Of a stretch of DNA of 64,000 nucleotides, positions 55,709 to 64,000 are shown piece by piece. The notes beneath the pieces are model-generated. The model did no database searches. It was not told where the DNA came from and saw nothing but the letters and a program-made list of their open reading frames with translations. The position numbers and the translations under genes are program-made. Source of the stretch: Lysobacter capsici (lineage in GTDB: Bacteria; Pseudomonadota; Gammaproteobacteria; Xanthomonadales; Xanthomonadaceae); NCBI RefSeq assembly GCF_018732085.1, contig NZ_CP076103.1:3782001-3846000 (forward strand), written 5' to 3'. Every line of letters begins with the position of its first letter. The stretch's first letter is position 1.

Positions 55709-56953
55709 TCACGACAGATTTGAATCTGGTCGTTGAGGCCGATTCGATGGACCTTGAACAGGTTGTTCTCCGTCCACTGCCAGCGCCTTCTTCACCCTGT
55801 CGTTGGCCGGAGGCTGCGCGTTCTGGGCTGTGGCGTAGCCATAATTACCACCCAACTGCGCCGGGCGTCTTGCTCCTTCAGCTGTATCGGAAAGACCACC
55901 TCTACTCCCCTCATTGCGAGGCGGTGCAGTACTACCATGCGCCTCGCTAGTCCGCCCACCTGATTGTTCCCCGCCACCACCCTGCCCACGCGCTCCCACC
56001 GAGCCAAACACCGAAGTGGCACCAAACTGACCCAACGCTCCCTGGAAGAACGAGGCGGCCATCGGCGGAATGGTGACCAGAAGTACGGTGAGCACCAATC
56101 CGAGGCCGCCTTGCTGCATGGCCAGGGAGCTCACGCTGGGCATGTCCACGGGTACGCCCATCCCGTTGAGCGCCAGCGCCGTGGTGTATTTCATCGCGGT
56201 TTGCAGCGCTACCGCGCCGACGATCTTCATCGCGATCGTCACCATGAAACTGAGCACCGCCATCGAGAACATCGTGCCTATGCCGTAGAACAGCCATCGG
56301 CTGAACAGGCTCTTGGTCTGCTCGAACAGCAGACTGAGAATAAACAAAGGCCCCAAGCCGACGAACAAGGCCAGCGCGACCTTGTACATCAGCAGCAAGG
56401 CGCCGCCGATCACCGCCGGACCGGCCACGCCGATGCCGGTCATCAGCACCGCCTTGTCGATGTCATTCTTGATGCTCTGGTTTTCCAGCGCGGGCAAAGT
56501 CTCGATGGCCGCCATGGTGATCTGCATCTTGGCGAGATTGCTGTCGATTGAATCCGCCGGCGACGAGCGCTTGCCGGTGACGAAGTAGGAAACCTCTTCC
56601 TGAAGTCCGCTGGTCAACAGACTGTAGATATTGGCGTTGCCGAGCGTCAGCGTCGACGCGGCCACGATGATCAGGGTCGAACGCAGCGTGGTGACCACCA
56701 GTCCCATCATCGAGTCGCGCGACTGGCCGGTCAGAATGCGGAAGCCGTTGAAGATGATCCAGAACGTCATCAACGTGGCTCCGACCGAGCCGATCCAGAA
56801 CGCCATGCGCGTCAGCATATTGTCCTGAAGCACCGCGATTTCGTTGTCGATGAACTCGAAGATCAGCTTGAAAAACGCCCACTCGCCGATCTGTTCGAAA
56901 CCGGTGGCCGCCAGCGCACCTGGGATTGCTCCCGCGACATGCAAGATATCCAT
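55709..56953 (-). CDS. virB6: VirB6/TrbL-like type IV secretion membrane protein
   Basis: A 414-residue polytopic inner-membrane protein with about six hydrophobic segments: RMAFWIGSVGATLMTFWIIF (~49-68), LRSTLIIVAASTLTLGN (~89), GPAVIGGALLLMYKVALALF and GLGPLFILSLLFEQTKSLFS (~183-220), LFYGIGTMFSMAVLSFMVTI (~226), and GLVLTVLLVTIPPMAASFFQ (~292). The conserved tryptophan-free loop and LFVGLGPLFILSLLF block match VirB6 of xanthomonad T4SS. The C-terminal ~100 residues are Gly/Ser/Pro-rich and soluble. VirB6 forms part of the inner-membrane platform. It lies two bases after the virB5-like stop. Confidence 0.82.
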   Translation of the reverse strand: MDILHVAGAIPGALAATGFEQIGEWAFFKLIFEFIDNEIAVLQDNMLTRMAFWIGSVGATLMTFWIIFNGFRILTGQSRDSMMGLVVTTLRSTLIIVAASTLTLGNANIYSLLTSGLQEEVSYFVTGKRSSPADSIDSNLAKMQITMAAIETLPALENQSIKNDIDKAVLMTGIGVAGPAVIGGALLLMYKVALALFVGLGPLFILSLLFEQTKSLFSRWLFYGIGTMFSMAVLSFMVTIAMKIVGAVALQTAMKYTTALALNGMGVPVDMPSVSSLAMQQGGLGLVLTVLLVTIPPMAASFFQGALGQFGATSVFGSVGARGQGGGGEQSGGRTSEAHGSTAPPRNEGSRGGLSDTAEGARRPAQLGGNYGYATAQNAQPPANDRVKKALAVDGEQPVQGPSNRPQRPDSNLS

Positions 56954-56955
56954 GA

Positions 56956-57747
56956 TCAGTCCCGGGACTTCCAGGGGGACTTGATACGATCGCTCTTCAT
57001 CTCATCCAATGCGGTTTTCAGCACGCCCGCGCCGATCGCCTCGCGACCTATCGAACCCAGCGCGCTATTGTCCTTGCCTTTCCCATTGACGACTTGATTG
57101 CTGACGAAATCGCGTACCGTTTTCAGATAGGTGGTGCGCGCGGCGTAAGCCTCCATGTAGAACCGGTACTGGTTCATGTCCAATTCCATGCGCGCCATCA
57201 GCGCCAGCAAGGCATTGGTGTTGTCTTGCAATTTGCCCTGGTCGGACGCGCTCAGGTTGCCGCGATTGGATTCGATCTCGTCAAGCCGCTCCTTGCGCTT
57301 CTTGAAGATCTCGTACATCGCCAGCGAATAGTTGTATTGCGCGGTCTCGGTCTTGACCAGTTCCTCGCAGATGGTGTGCAAGTCCTGAAGCGACTTGTCG
57401 GATGTAGTCGAACTCGCGGGACAGCGATCCGCCACTTCCTTTTTAACCATACTGGGCTTGTCCTTCTGCAGGACCTCGGTCGGCTCCGGAGCGGCGTCGC
57501 CACTTTTCTTGGCGCTGCCGATCTTCATCATGTTGTTCAACTTGCCGTTGACATTTTCCTTGTCGGTCGAGCCCTTGGTGCCGAGACCATCACGGATTTC
57601 CTCCAGGTACTTGCCGGCCTGGCTGTCGTTGACCTCCCAGGTGTTCTGGGCGAATGCTTGACCTGCGGTCAGGCCGCAAACGAGCACTGCGACGTTGCCG
57701 AGCGCGAGCACGGCCGCGCGCGCGCCATCGATACTGATCCCGCTCAT
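56956..57747 (-). CDS. virB5: VirB5-like type IV secretion protein
   Basis: A 263-residue exported protein: signal peptide ~12-33 (VLALGNVAVLVCGLTAGQAF, AQ), then a helical domain (~35-260) rich in Lys, Glu, Asn and Asp, including ELVKTETAQYNYSLAMYEIF (~128) and KKRKERLDEIESNRG. This is the size, helical content and position (immediately before virB6) of VirB5, the minor pilus tip protein. Sequence similarity to known VirB5 is weak by eye, so the name rests mainly on the gene order. It is the first gene of the block, with an AT-rich leader upstream. Confidence 0.7.
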   Translation of the reverse strand: MSGISIDGARAAVLALGNVAVLVCGLTAGQAFAQNTWEVNDSQAGKYLEEIRDGLGTKGSTDKENVNGKLNNMMKIGSAKKSGDAAPEPTEVLQKDKPSMVKKEVADRCPASSTTSDKSLQDLHTICEELVKTETAQYNYSLAMYEIFKKRKERLDEIESNRGNLSASDQGKLQDNTNALLALMARMELDMNQYRFYMEAYAARTTYLKTVRDFVSNQVVNGKGKDNSALGSIGREAIGAGVLKTALDEMKSDRIKSPWKSRD

Positions 57748-58440
57748 TCCATCTCCTTATTGAATGCAGCGCTTGCCTGGGCGGCCGTGATGCGTGGCGA
57801 TGCCGAAACAAATGGAACTGCTCCCATATGCATTCGAACCGCATGAACCGGCTACAGGCCACTGTTTCGAGTGCGGCACGGGCGCGCACCGAATACCCCA
57901 ATTAAAATCAGGCTAGCACCACGCCAGCCCGCTTCACAACGTCAAAATGGATCGCGAATAAATATCGGCGCCAAGCGACGGCTAATAACTCGCATTTAGC
58001 GCACATAAATTGCACAATAAATACGTAATTATAAAAATACCGCCTCATCCGACCGACCTTCAAAACGTAATCAGGCGCAATAGGCACCATCGCGATGCGA
58101 CAGCTTCAACGCATTCGAGCGCAATAAATATGTAAATCGTTTCGTGCCGGCGAACGGCATGCAGCCATCCAGGAGCGACTGGTCGCGCGCGGATTCATTG
58201 AAGCCGGATTCGATCCGCACCCAAATTGGCGCTCACAACACCGGCACGACACGACAGGCGTCGTATGCAGCCGGCCATGCGCGATCGGTCTGGCGACGAG
58301 GCAAGACGGAGCGGATGCGGGCGCACCGTGGATTCAGCTACGCCGCATGCATCCAACTGCACGAGCCAGGCACGCGGCGGTCCAAGCAATGCTTCGGCAA
58401 CCGGCCGGGCGTCGGCCACCGCCCCGGCCCGCGCATCCGC
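57748..58440. other. AT-rich upstream region of the T4SS-like block
   Basis: The 693 bp between the virB5-like gene and the asparagine-synthetase-like gene include a stretch at ~57900-58140 that is unusually AT-rich for this genome (for example AATTATAAAAATACC near 58027). The promoter of the virB5 operon should be here, and the AT content suits H-NS-like silencing of acquired DNA (inference). From 58144 to 58440 the DNA is GC-rich again; frames found there have no recognisable domain. Confidence 0.5.
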
Positions 58441-60453
58441 TCAGGCGGCGTCGATCTCGGGCAAGTCGATACGAGCCGCCGCCGATACCTCAGTACGCCC
58501 TGCGAGCGGTATGAGCGGCCCAAGCGGCAACGGCACCACGGTCAGCGCCGACTGGCGTCGCTCCAGCCAGGCCTGGAACATCAGCACGTTCCACAAATGC
58601 GTATGCCATTTGCGCTGGCCGCCCAGAAATTCGTTCCACAGCGCACGGATGGCCACGGCATCGAACAGGCCCTCGCGGCGCAGCCGCGATTCATCGAGCA
58701 AGGCTTCGGCCCACTCGCGTAGCGGCCCGCGCAGCCAGCCGGCGACCGGCGCGCCGAAGCCGTGCTTCGGCCGGTAGATCAGCTCGGCCGGCAGATAGCG
58801 TTCGAGCAGCTTCTTGAGCACCCGCTTGTGTTCGCCGCGATGGTGCTTGAGCTGAGTCGGCAGCGACCAGGCGAATTCGATCACCGACCGATCCAGCAGC
58901 GGCGAACGCGTTTCCAGCCCGCAGGCCATGCCGGCGCGATCGATCTTGGTCAGGATGCCGTGCGCCAGGTCCATGCGGAAATCCAGGGACTGCACGCGGT
59001 CGGCGGCGTCGCCGAGCGGCAGATGCCGTTGCCGGTCCTGGAACACGCTGAGCGGCTCGCGCGCGCCGAGCACGACCGCGGCCGGGTCGCGCCAGCGCGA
59101 GACGCGTTGCAGATAACTGCCTTCGACGTCGTCCGCGTCCAGTTCGGCCCAGACCGCGCGCAGGCCGCCCAGGCGCGCGCGCTCGGCATCGTCGCGGTTG
59201 CGCGAGCGCGCGAAGCGACGCAGCGATGCCGGCACCCGCGCGTTCCAGCGCGCGTTGCGCAATGCGCGGCTGTAGGCGCAGTGGCCGAAGAACAGTTCGT
59301 CGCCGCCGTCGCCGGTCAGGGCAATGGGCGAGCGTTTGGCGACGATGCCGCTGGCGATCAGCGTGGGCACCTGCGAGGAATCGGCGAACGGCTCGCACCA
59401 CACCTGCGGCAGGCGCTCGATCATGCTCAGCGCCTCGCGTCCGTCGACGCGGTGCTCGGTGTGGCGAGTGCCCAGATGCCGGGCCACCGCGCGCGCCCAA
59501 TCGCTTTCGTCGTGACGGCCGTCGTCGAAGCCGATCGTGTAGCTGTCGACCGGCACCGGCGATTGCGCCTGCAGCATCGCCGTCACCAACGAGGAATCGG
59601 TGCCGCCGGACAGGAACGCGCCGACCGGCGCGGGTGCGCGCATGCGCGTGGCGACCGCTTGCTGCAGCAGGATTTCGAGCTGATCCACGGCTTCGTCGAG
59701 CGCGATCGGACCACGCTGGCCGATCGCGTCGGTCATGCGTTGGCGCGCGCACCAATAGGTCGAAGTGTCGCGCTCGGGATCGTGCGCGGCCGCGCCGGCG
59801 CGCATCGCCGCCGGGCTCAGGCACAGCAGCGTTCCCGGCGCGAGCTTGAACACGCCGCGATGGATGCTGTGCGGCGCGGGGATGTAGTCGTAACGCAACA
59901 GCAGGGTCAGCGCGTCGCGGTCGATCGCCGCATCGAAGCGCGGGTGCCGGTGCAGCGCCTTGAGTTCGGAGGCATACACGAAATCGCCGCCGACCCAACC
60001 GTAATACATGGGCCGTTCGCCGACCCGATCGCGCGCCAGCCACAGCTTGCGCTCGCGCCGGTCCCACAGCGACAGAGCGAAGGCACCGTTGCAGCGGCTG
60101 AGCGTGCGTTGCAGGCCCCAGCGCGAGATCGCCGCCAGCAGCAGCGCGGTATCGCAGGCGCCGTCGGCGACTTCGTCGAGCGCGGCCAGTTCGTGATACA
60201 GCGATTCGCGGTTGTACAGGCTGCCGTCGCAGCTCAGCAGATAGCGGCCGTCGGCCGATGCGGCCGGCTGCGCGGCGGCGCCGTTCGCGTGACGGCAATG
60301 GCTCAGGCCGATCGACGCGGCGGCGTCGCTCCACACGGCGTAGTCGTGCGGGCCGCGATGGCGCAGCGCGTGGATCATCGAGCGCGCGCAATGCTCCAGG
60401 CGTTCGGCGTTCCAATCGTCGTGAGCGCGCCACAGCCCGGCCAGGCCGCTCAT
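58441..60453 (-). CDS. Asparagine synthetase B-like protein lacking the glutaminase cysteine
   Basis: A 670-residue protein with a class II glutaminase-like half (~1-200) and a synthetase half (~235-600). The PP-loop GAFLSGGTDSSLVTAM (~278-293), SYTIGFDDGRHDESDWARAV and ALTGDGGDELFFGH (~392) are intact. The first half is not: the usual MCGIAG start reads MSGLAGLW, so the N-terminal Cys nucleophile is Ser; the glutamine-binding NGEIYN reads DGSLYN. The protein may use free ammonia or make another amide. I start at ATG 60453 because that places Ser at residue 2; two upstream ATGs (60543, 60528) also exist. The end (PLGPLIPLAGRTEV...) is an unusual tail. Confidence 0.83.
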   Translation of the reverse strand: MSGLAGLWRAHDDWNAERLEHCARSMIHALRHRGPHDYAVWSDAAASIGLSHCRHANGAAAQPAASADGRYLLSCDGSLYNRESLYHELAALDEVADGACDTALLLAAISRWGLQRTLSRCNGAFALSLWDRRERKLWLARDRVGERPMYYGWVGGDFVYASELKALHRHPRFDAAIDRDALTLLLRYDYIPAPHSIHRGVFKLAPGTLLCLSPAAMRAGAAAHDPERDTSTYWCARQRMTDAIGQRGPIALDEAVDQLEILLQQAVATRMRAPAPVGAFLSGGTDSSLVTAMLQAQSPVPVDSYTIGFDDGRHDESDWARAVARHLGTRHTEHRVDGREALSMIERLPQVWCEPFADSSQVPTLIASGIVAKRSPIALTGDGGDELFFGHCAYSRALRNARWNARVPASLRRFARSRNRDDAERARLGGLRAVWAELDADDVEGSYLQRVSRWRDPAAVVLGAREPLSVFQDRQRHLPLGDAADRVQSLDFRMDLAHGILTKIDRAGMACGLETRSPLLDRSVIEFAWSLPTQLKHHRGEHKRVLKKLLERYLPAELIYRPKHGFGAPVAGWLRGPLREWAEALLDESRLRREGLFDAVAIRALWNEFLGGQRKWHTHLWNVLMFQAWLERRQSALTVVPLPLGPLIPLAGRTEVSAAARIDLPEIDAA

Positions 60454-60670
60454 GCCCTGCCCCGCGGGCGCGATGAACAAGGATGGATCGCGCGGCGGGC
60501 GGGGTGCGGCATGGACAGCTTCCGTCATTGAGGACGGCACCATGCTGCGGCAGCGACAACGCGACTTCAGTTGCAGTAGTTGATCGCCTGCGCAACGGTT
60601 CTAGACCGTGCGTAACACTGTGTAACCGGCTTGCGCGGCGCGCGGCCGCGCCGGCGCCGGACCGCGCGGT

Positions 60671-62110
60671 TCAGCACGAAGCCGCGGGATGCAGCGGATG
60701 GGTCGGAAGTTCGATCCGGAAACACGCGCCGCCCAGCGATGAAGGCACTACCGTCGCGCGGCCGCCGTGTTTCTCCGCGACCACCCGCACCAACGCCAGG
60801 CCCAGGCCGAAACCGTCGGGGTTCTTGCGCAATTGGGTGAATGGCAGGAACACCTGCTGGCTCAAGTCCTCATGCACGCCCTCGCCGTCGTCTTCGACGC
60901 GGAACACGGTGCAGTCGCCTTCCCGGACGACGCTGACCTCGATCGCCGAACGCGCATGCCGCAGCGCATTGGCGATCAGATTGCGCAAAGCCAGCTCCAG
61001 CGCGTCGCGATTGGCCATGACGCTGTCGACGGCGCCGCGGTCGAAACGCAGATGCAGCGTCGCCGGCGGCGCGAAGATGTCGGCCAGGTCGGCGAACAGC
61101 GCGCGCAGGTCGATCTCGCCGCGTTCGATCCCGACCATGCGGCCGATCCGCGCATAGGTGACGCTGTTCGCGGCCAGATGCTCCAGGCGCTGGATGTCCG
61201 CCTCCAGCCCGTGCTGCAGAGTCGCGCGCTCGCGCTCGTCGTCGGCCGACTCGAGCATTTCCAGGGCGAAACGCATGCGCGTGAGCGGCGTGCGGATCTC
61301 GTGCGCGACCGCCTGGGCGAGGATGCGCTGGCTTTCCAGCACCTGCTGCACCTGCTCGGCCATCCGGTTGAGCGCGTGGCCGAGCGGATTGACCAGGCGC
61401 GTGACCACTTCGGGCGCGCGCGCCTCCAGGTCGCCGGCGCTCAGCGCTTCGGCGGTCGCGCGCAGCTTGCGCAGGTCGCGCCAGAATCGGTAGACCAGGA
61501 AGTACAAGGGCAAGGCGATGGCGAGGAAATACATCGCCAGCATCACCAGCGAATCGACGAAATCCAGGTCGCGCCAGGGCACGCCCTGCACGATCACGTC
61601 GTCGAAATCGCCCAAGGCCACGACCCGGTCGGTGCCCGGCAGCCGCTGGTAGGTGTAGGCCTCGTTTTCGCTCTCCATGACCAGCGCGCCGTGTTGCAGG
61701 CGCTGCCATTCGGCGGTGGTCAAGCCCTCGCGCAACGAGGCGAGCGGGACCAGGTTCAGCGGATAGGCGAAATGCGCGCGCAACTCGTCGGTCAGCGCCG
61801 GCCACTGCGCCGGGTCGGTGTGCAGATAGCGCTGTTCGATCAGGTAGTGGGTGCCGCGCATCTGCGCTTGCGAGTAGTCGCGGCTGTTTTCGTCGGTGAC
61901 GTAGATCCAGGCCGAGACGCCGCCGATGATGACCGCGGCGTAGATCAGCAGCACGATCAGGTAGTAGCGCACGAACAGGCCGAAATGGCCGTGCCGGGAC
62001 TTGCCGGCCGAGCCCGCGCCGTCGGCGGCGAACATGCGGCGCAGCGGCGATGCCGGGCCGAGCCAGCGCCGGGCGCGATCGCCCCAGGCAAAGCCGCGCC
62101 AGGCGCTCAC
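60671..62110 (-). CDS. RstB-like sensor histidine kinase
   Basis: A 479-residue inner-membrane kinase. Two hydrophobic segments (~49-72, LIVLLIYAAVIIGGVSAWIY, and ~185-205, VMLAMYFLAIALPLYFLVYR) flank a periplasmic domain, followed by HAMP (~205-260), the HisKA phospho-acceptor in AQAVAHEIRTPLTRMRFALE (~271) and an ATPase domain (NLIANALRHARS, VEDDGEGVHEDLS, GFGLGLALVRVVAEKHGG). The GTG start overlaps the response-regulator stop (GTGA). The input signal is unknown. The pair resembles E. coli RstAB in order and domain layout. Confidence 0.9.
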   Translation of the reverse strand: MSAWRGFAWGDRARRWLGPASPLRRMFAADGAGSAGKSRHGHFGLFVRYYLIVLLIYAAVIIGGVSAWIYVTDENSRDYSQAQMRGTHYLIEQRYLHTDPAQWPALTDELRAHFAYPLNLVPLASLREGLTTAEWQRLQHGALVMESENEAYTYQRLPGTDRVVALGDFDDVIVQGVPWRDLDFVDSLVMLAMYFLAIALPLYFLVYRFWRDLRKLRATAEALSAGDLEARAPEVVTRLVNPLGHALNRMAEQVQQVLESQRILAQAVAHEIRTPLTRMRFALEMLESADDERERATLQHGLEADIQRLEHLAANSVTYARIGRMVGIERGEIDLRALFADLADIFAPPATLHLRFDRGAVDSVMANRDALELALRNLIANALRHARSAIEVSVVREGDCTVFRVEDDGEGVHEDLSQQVFLPFTQLRKNPDGFGLGLALVRVVAEKHGGRATVVPSSLGGACFRIELPTHPLHPAASC

Positions 62111-62796
62111 TCCCAGGCCGCCCGGTTGAACAGATACCCCTTGCCGCGCACGGTCTTGATCCGTTCGGGCTCTTCGGCCAGATCGCCGAGCTTGCGCCGC
62201 AGCCGCGAGATGCGCGCGTCGATCGAACGGTCCAGGCCGTCGAAATTGATCCCGCGCAGCGACTGCAGCAGGTCGTCGCGGCTGAGGATGTGGCCGGCGC
62301 GATCGGCCAGCAGCACCAGCAGGTCGAACTCGGCGGTGGTCAGTTCGATGCGCCGCGCGTGCAAGGTCGCCTCGCGGGTGCCGCGATCGATGCGCAGCTG
62401 GCCGAAGCACAGCAGGTTGCCGCCCTGGCGCGCGGCGCTGTCGCGGCGCAGGTGCGCGCGCAAGCGCGCCAGCAGCACCCGCGGCTCGATCGGCTTGCCG
62501 ATGTAATCGTCGGCGCCCAGTTCCAGGCCCAGCACTTGATCGATATCGTCGGTGCGCGCGGTCAACATGCAGATGACCCCGGCGTAACGCGCGCGCACCG
62601 CGCGGCAGATCTCGAAGCCGTCCTGCCCGGGCAGGGAAATGTCCAGCAGCACCAGCGCCGGCCCGCGATCGAGGATCGCCTGCACCGCGCGCGCGCCGTC
62701 GGCCTCGACCGCGACGCAGTAACCGTGCTTGCCCAGGTAATGCGCGACCAGCGCGCCGAGGCGTTCGTCGTCTTCGATCAGCAGAATGTCGGTCAT
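62107..62796 (-). CDS. RstA-like OmpR-family response regulator
   Basis: A 229-residue regulator. Receiver domain ~1-115 with ILLIEDDERLGALVAHYLGK (acidic pair), phospho-acceptor Asp in LVLLDISLPGQDGFEI (~52), Thr in MLTARTDD (~80) and Lys in DDYIGKPIEP (~103). A winged-helix OmpR DNA-binding domain follows (~130-229: ELTTAEFDLLVLLADRAGHI, SRLRRKLGDLAEEPERIKTV, RGKGYLFN). Starts at ATG 62796 (MTDILLIEDD). It is the first gene of the two-component operon and probably controls targets in the envelope, as inferred from the sensor. Confidence 0.92.
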   Translation of the reverse strand: MTDILLIEDDERLGALVAHYLGKHGYCVAVEADGARAVQAILDRGPALVLLDISLPGQDGFEICRAVRARYAGVICMLTARTDDIDQVLGLELGADDYIGKPIEPRVLLARLRAHLRRDSAARQGGNLLCFGQLRIDRGTREATLHARRIELTTAEFDLLVLLADRAGHILSRDDLLQSLRGINFDGLDRSIDARISRLRRKLGDLAEEPERIKTVRGKGYLFNRAAWE

Positions 62797-63012
62797 GGCG
62801 CAGCACGCTCGCGGTACGCCGCCGACCCCGAGGCACGATCGTCGGTGATCGCCGGAGCCGCTGTTGAGGCGTGATTCGGTCAATTATTGCCCGCGACGGC
62901 GCGATCAGCGGCGCTCGCGCGGCGCGGTCTTCAGCTGAAAGTCGGGCAGGCGGCGGCGCCCGGATGGGCGCACTGTGTGGGCGGGCGCGATGCGGACGCA
63001 GGAATCGCGGGC

Positions 63013-63040
63013 AACAAAAAACCCCGCGTGAGCGGGGTTT
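63013..63040 (-). terminator. Rho-independent terminator of tRNA-Leu
   Basis: On the minus strand AAACCCCGC-loop-GCGGGGTTT is followed by a T run. It starts 37 bases after the tRNA. Confidence 0.8.
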
Positions 63041-63076
63041 CTCGTTGGATCATCGCCGTGGCGATGACCGATGTAG

Positions 63077-63161
<85 letters not shown>

Positions 63162-63347
63162 CAATCGCTGCGGTTTCGATGAACCGTCGCCGCTGCGAGG
63201 AGGCGTATGTTGCGTTGCGGCGGCGCGGCTGTCAACGGTTGTGTCACAACTTTTTCACTCGATCGCCAGAACCCGCAACGGCAGCCCCGCCTGCGTCTGC
63301 CGTGGGCGGCGCCGGGCGTCAGGCCCGGCGCCGCGCGATCGCGGCCA

Positions 63348-64000
63348 TTACAGCGAGATTCCGCCCTTGGCGACGATCGGACCGGTCGGCGCGGCATGCG
63401 GCACGCCGGCCGACGGTTCCAGGGTGATGGCCAGGGTCGCGCCGGCCACCAGCTTGGCGATCAACTCAGACGGAACCGCGACCGAATGGGCGACCTGGGT
63501 GGAAACCATGCCCAGCGAACGCGGCGCTTCGCCGCTCGGGATGATCCACAGCTCGGCGATCCGGCCCTGGGCGTCGGCCGGACCGGGCACCGGCACCATC
63601 AGCACCTTGCCGTGGCCGCGGTCGACCGTGGCGAGCCAGCCGGTGCTGCCGTCGTCGCGCGCCAGCAGGGTGACCGGACGGGTCAGCCCGGCTTCGTCGG
63701 GCGGCTGCACCGGCGGTTGCTGCACGATCACCGGCGGCTGGACCGGCGCCGGCCCGCGGCCGACGAACAGCGCGACCACCGCCAATGCGGCGGCGAGCGC
63801 GGCGGTCGCGCGCCAGAAGCCGACGCTGTTGAACAGCCCGCGCGGCGCGGCGCCCTGGACCGGCGACCAGCCCAGGCGCGTACGCAAGCGCGGCCACAGA
63901 TGCGCGGGCACCGCGACCGGGTCGATCTCGGCGAGCAGCGCGGCGAGGCGGCGCTCCCAATCGGCGACCAACCGGGCGAACGCAGGCTCGGTCTCGATCC
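63348..64000 (-). CDS. Anti-sigma factor, RskA-like C-terminal domain (partial)
   Basis: A partial protein whose N-terminus lies beyond the window. The open frame continues upstream to 64000 as TEPAFARLVADWERRL, the usual sequence around the zinc-binding/anti-sigma boundary of this family. It has one transmembrane segment (WRATAALAAALAVVALFVGR, ~53-72 of the visible Met frame) and a periplasmic RskA domain (VTLLARDDGSTGWLATVDRG to GMVSTQVAHSVAVPSELI). It should hold an ECF sigma factor (upstream, outside) in check. The Met at 63971 is internal and not the start. Confidence 0.85.
   Translation of the reverse strand, partial: IETEPAFARLVADWERRLAALLAEIDPVAVPAHLWPRLRTRLGWSPVQGAAPRGLFNSVGFWRATAALAAALAVVALFVGRGPAPVQPPVIVQQPPVQPPDEAGLTRPVTLLARDDGSTGWLATVDRGHGKVLMVPVPGPADAQGRIAELWIIPSGEAPRSLGMVSTQVAHSVAVPSELIAKLVAGATLAITLEPSAGVPHAAPTGPIVAKGGISL

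Noticed and set aside
57908..58090. 60-codon minus-strand frame in the AT-rich region (MVPIAPDYVLKVGRMRRYFY...)
   Set aside because: It lies in a region likely to hold the virB5 promoter, lacks a Shine-Dalgarno and resembles nothing. AT-rich DNA gives such short frames by chance.
58144..58722. 192-codon plus-strand frame
   Set aside because: It runs into the 3' end of the asparagine-synthetase-like gene on the opposite strand and is Arg/Gly/Ser-rich without motifs.

Overview
The window looks like chromosomal DNA of a high-GC gammaproteobacterium of the Xanthomonadaceae, most likely Lysobacter or a close relative. The evidence is the acetylated arginine pathway (acetylornithine carbamoyltransferase, acetylcitrulline deacetylase, fused acetylglutamate synthase/kinase) in the xanthomonad order, a DksA with a long Lys/Ala/Pro tail, FimX, and intergenic repeats typical of this family. 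The species is not certain.

Layout. 0.2-2.3 kb: a small XAC0095-like protein and a lipoprotein/small-protein pair. 2.9-14.9 kb: one long minus-strand arginine/proline block, transcribed argF'-argG-argE'-argB-GNAT-argC-proS-argH-proB-proA. 15-24 kb: a secreted protein, cysS-sufE-MFS, dksA, and yidD-dihydroorotase-M23 peptidase. 24 kb: a tandem array of ~118-120 bp units. 24.7-32.4 kb: a papain-fold-like protein and membrane GGDEF protein, folE2, a phytoene-synthase-like protein, gph, ubiG and a methylthioadenosine deaminase-like hydrolase. 32.7-36.8 kb: efp and epmB facing away from each other, then fimX. 37.3-46.5 kb: htpX, gluQ, phaB, phaR, a second SDR, an M48 protease, a SUMF1-domain lipoprotein and rnd, followed by tRNA-Ala(CGC). 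46.9-51.6 kb: a secreted protein, dihydroxyacetone kinase and a SpoIID-like secreted protein. 52.0-57.75 kb: an accessory minus-strand block with virB5-like and virB6-like genes, five tandem secreted DUF4189 paralogues and two unknown genes, visibly poorer in GC than its surroundings in the paralogue array and in the leader at 57.75-58.14 kb. 58.4-64 kb: an asparagine-synthetase-like protein that lacks the glutaminase cysteine, an OmpR-type two-component pair, tRNA-Leu(CAG) and the C-terminal part of an RskA-like anti-sigma factor that runs off the window.

Most of the window is housekeeping. The features most worth a second look are the orphan virB5/virB6-DUF4189 block, repeat families that have become part of coding sequence at the argF'/argG junction, a repeat-terminator-REP module present after both fimX and an SDR gene, and several enzyme homologues whose catalytic residues are missing (AsnB-like, papain-fold-like, phytoene-synthase-like, SUMF1-like). 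Start codons were chosen by hand from family length, overlap with the upstream gene and Shine-Dalgarno position, so several upstream alternatives were discarded. No similarity search could be run; family names rest on motif recognition.
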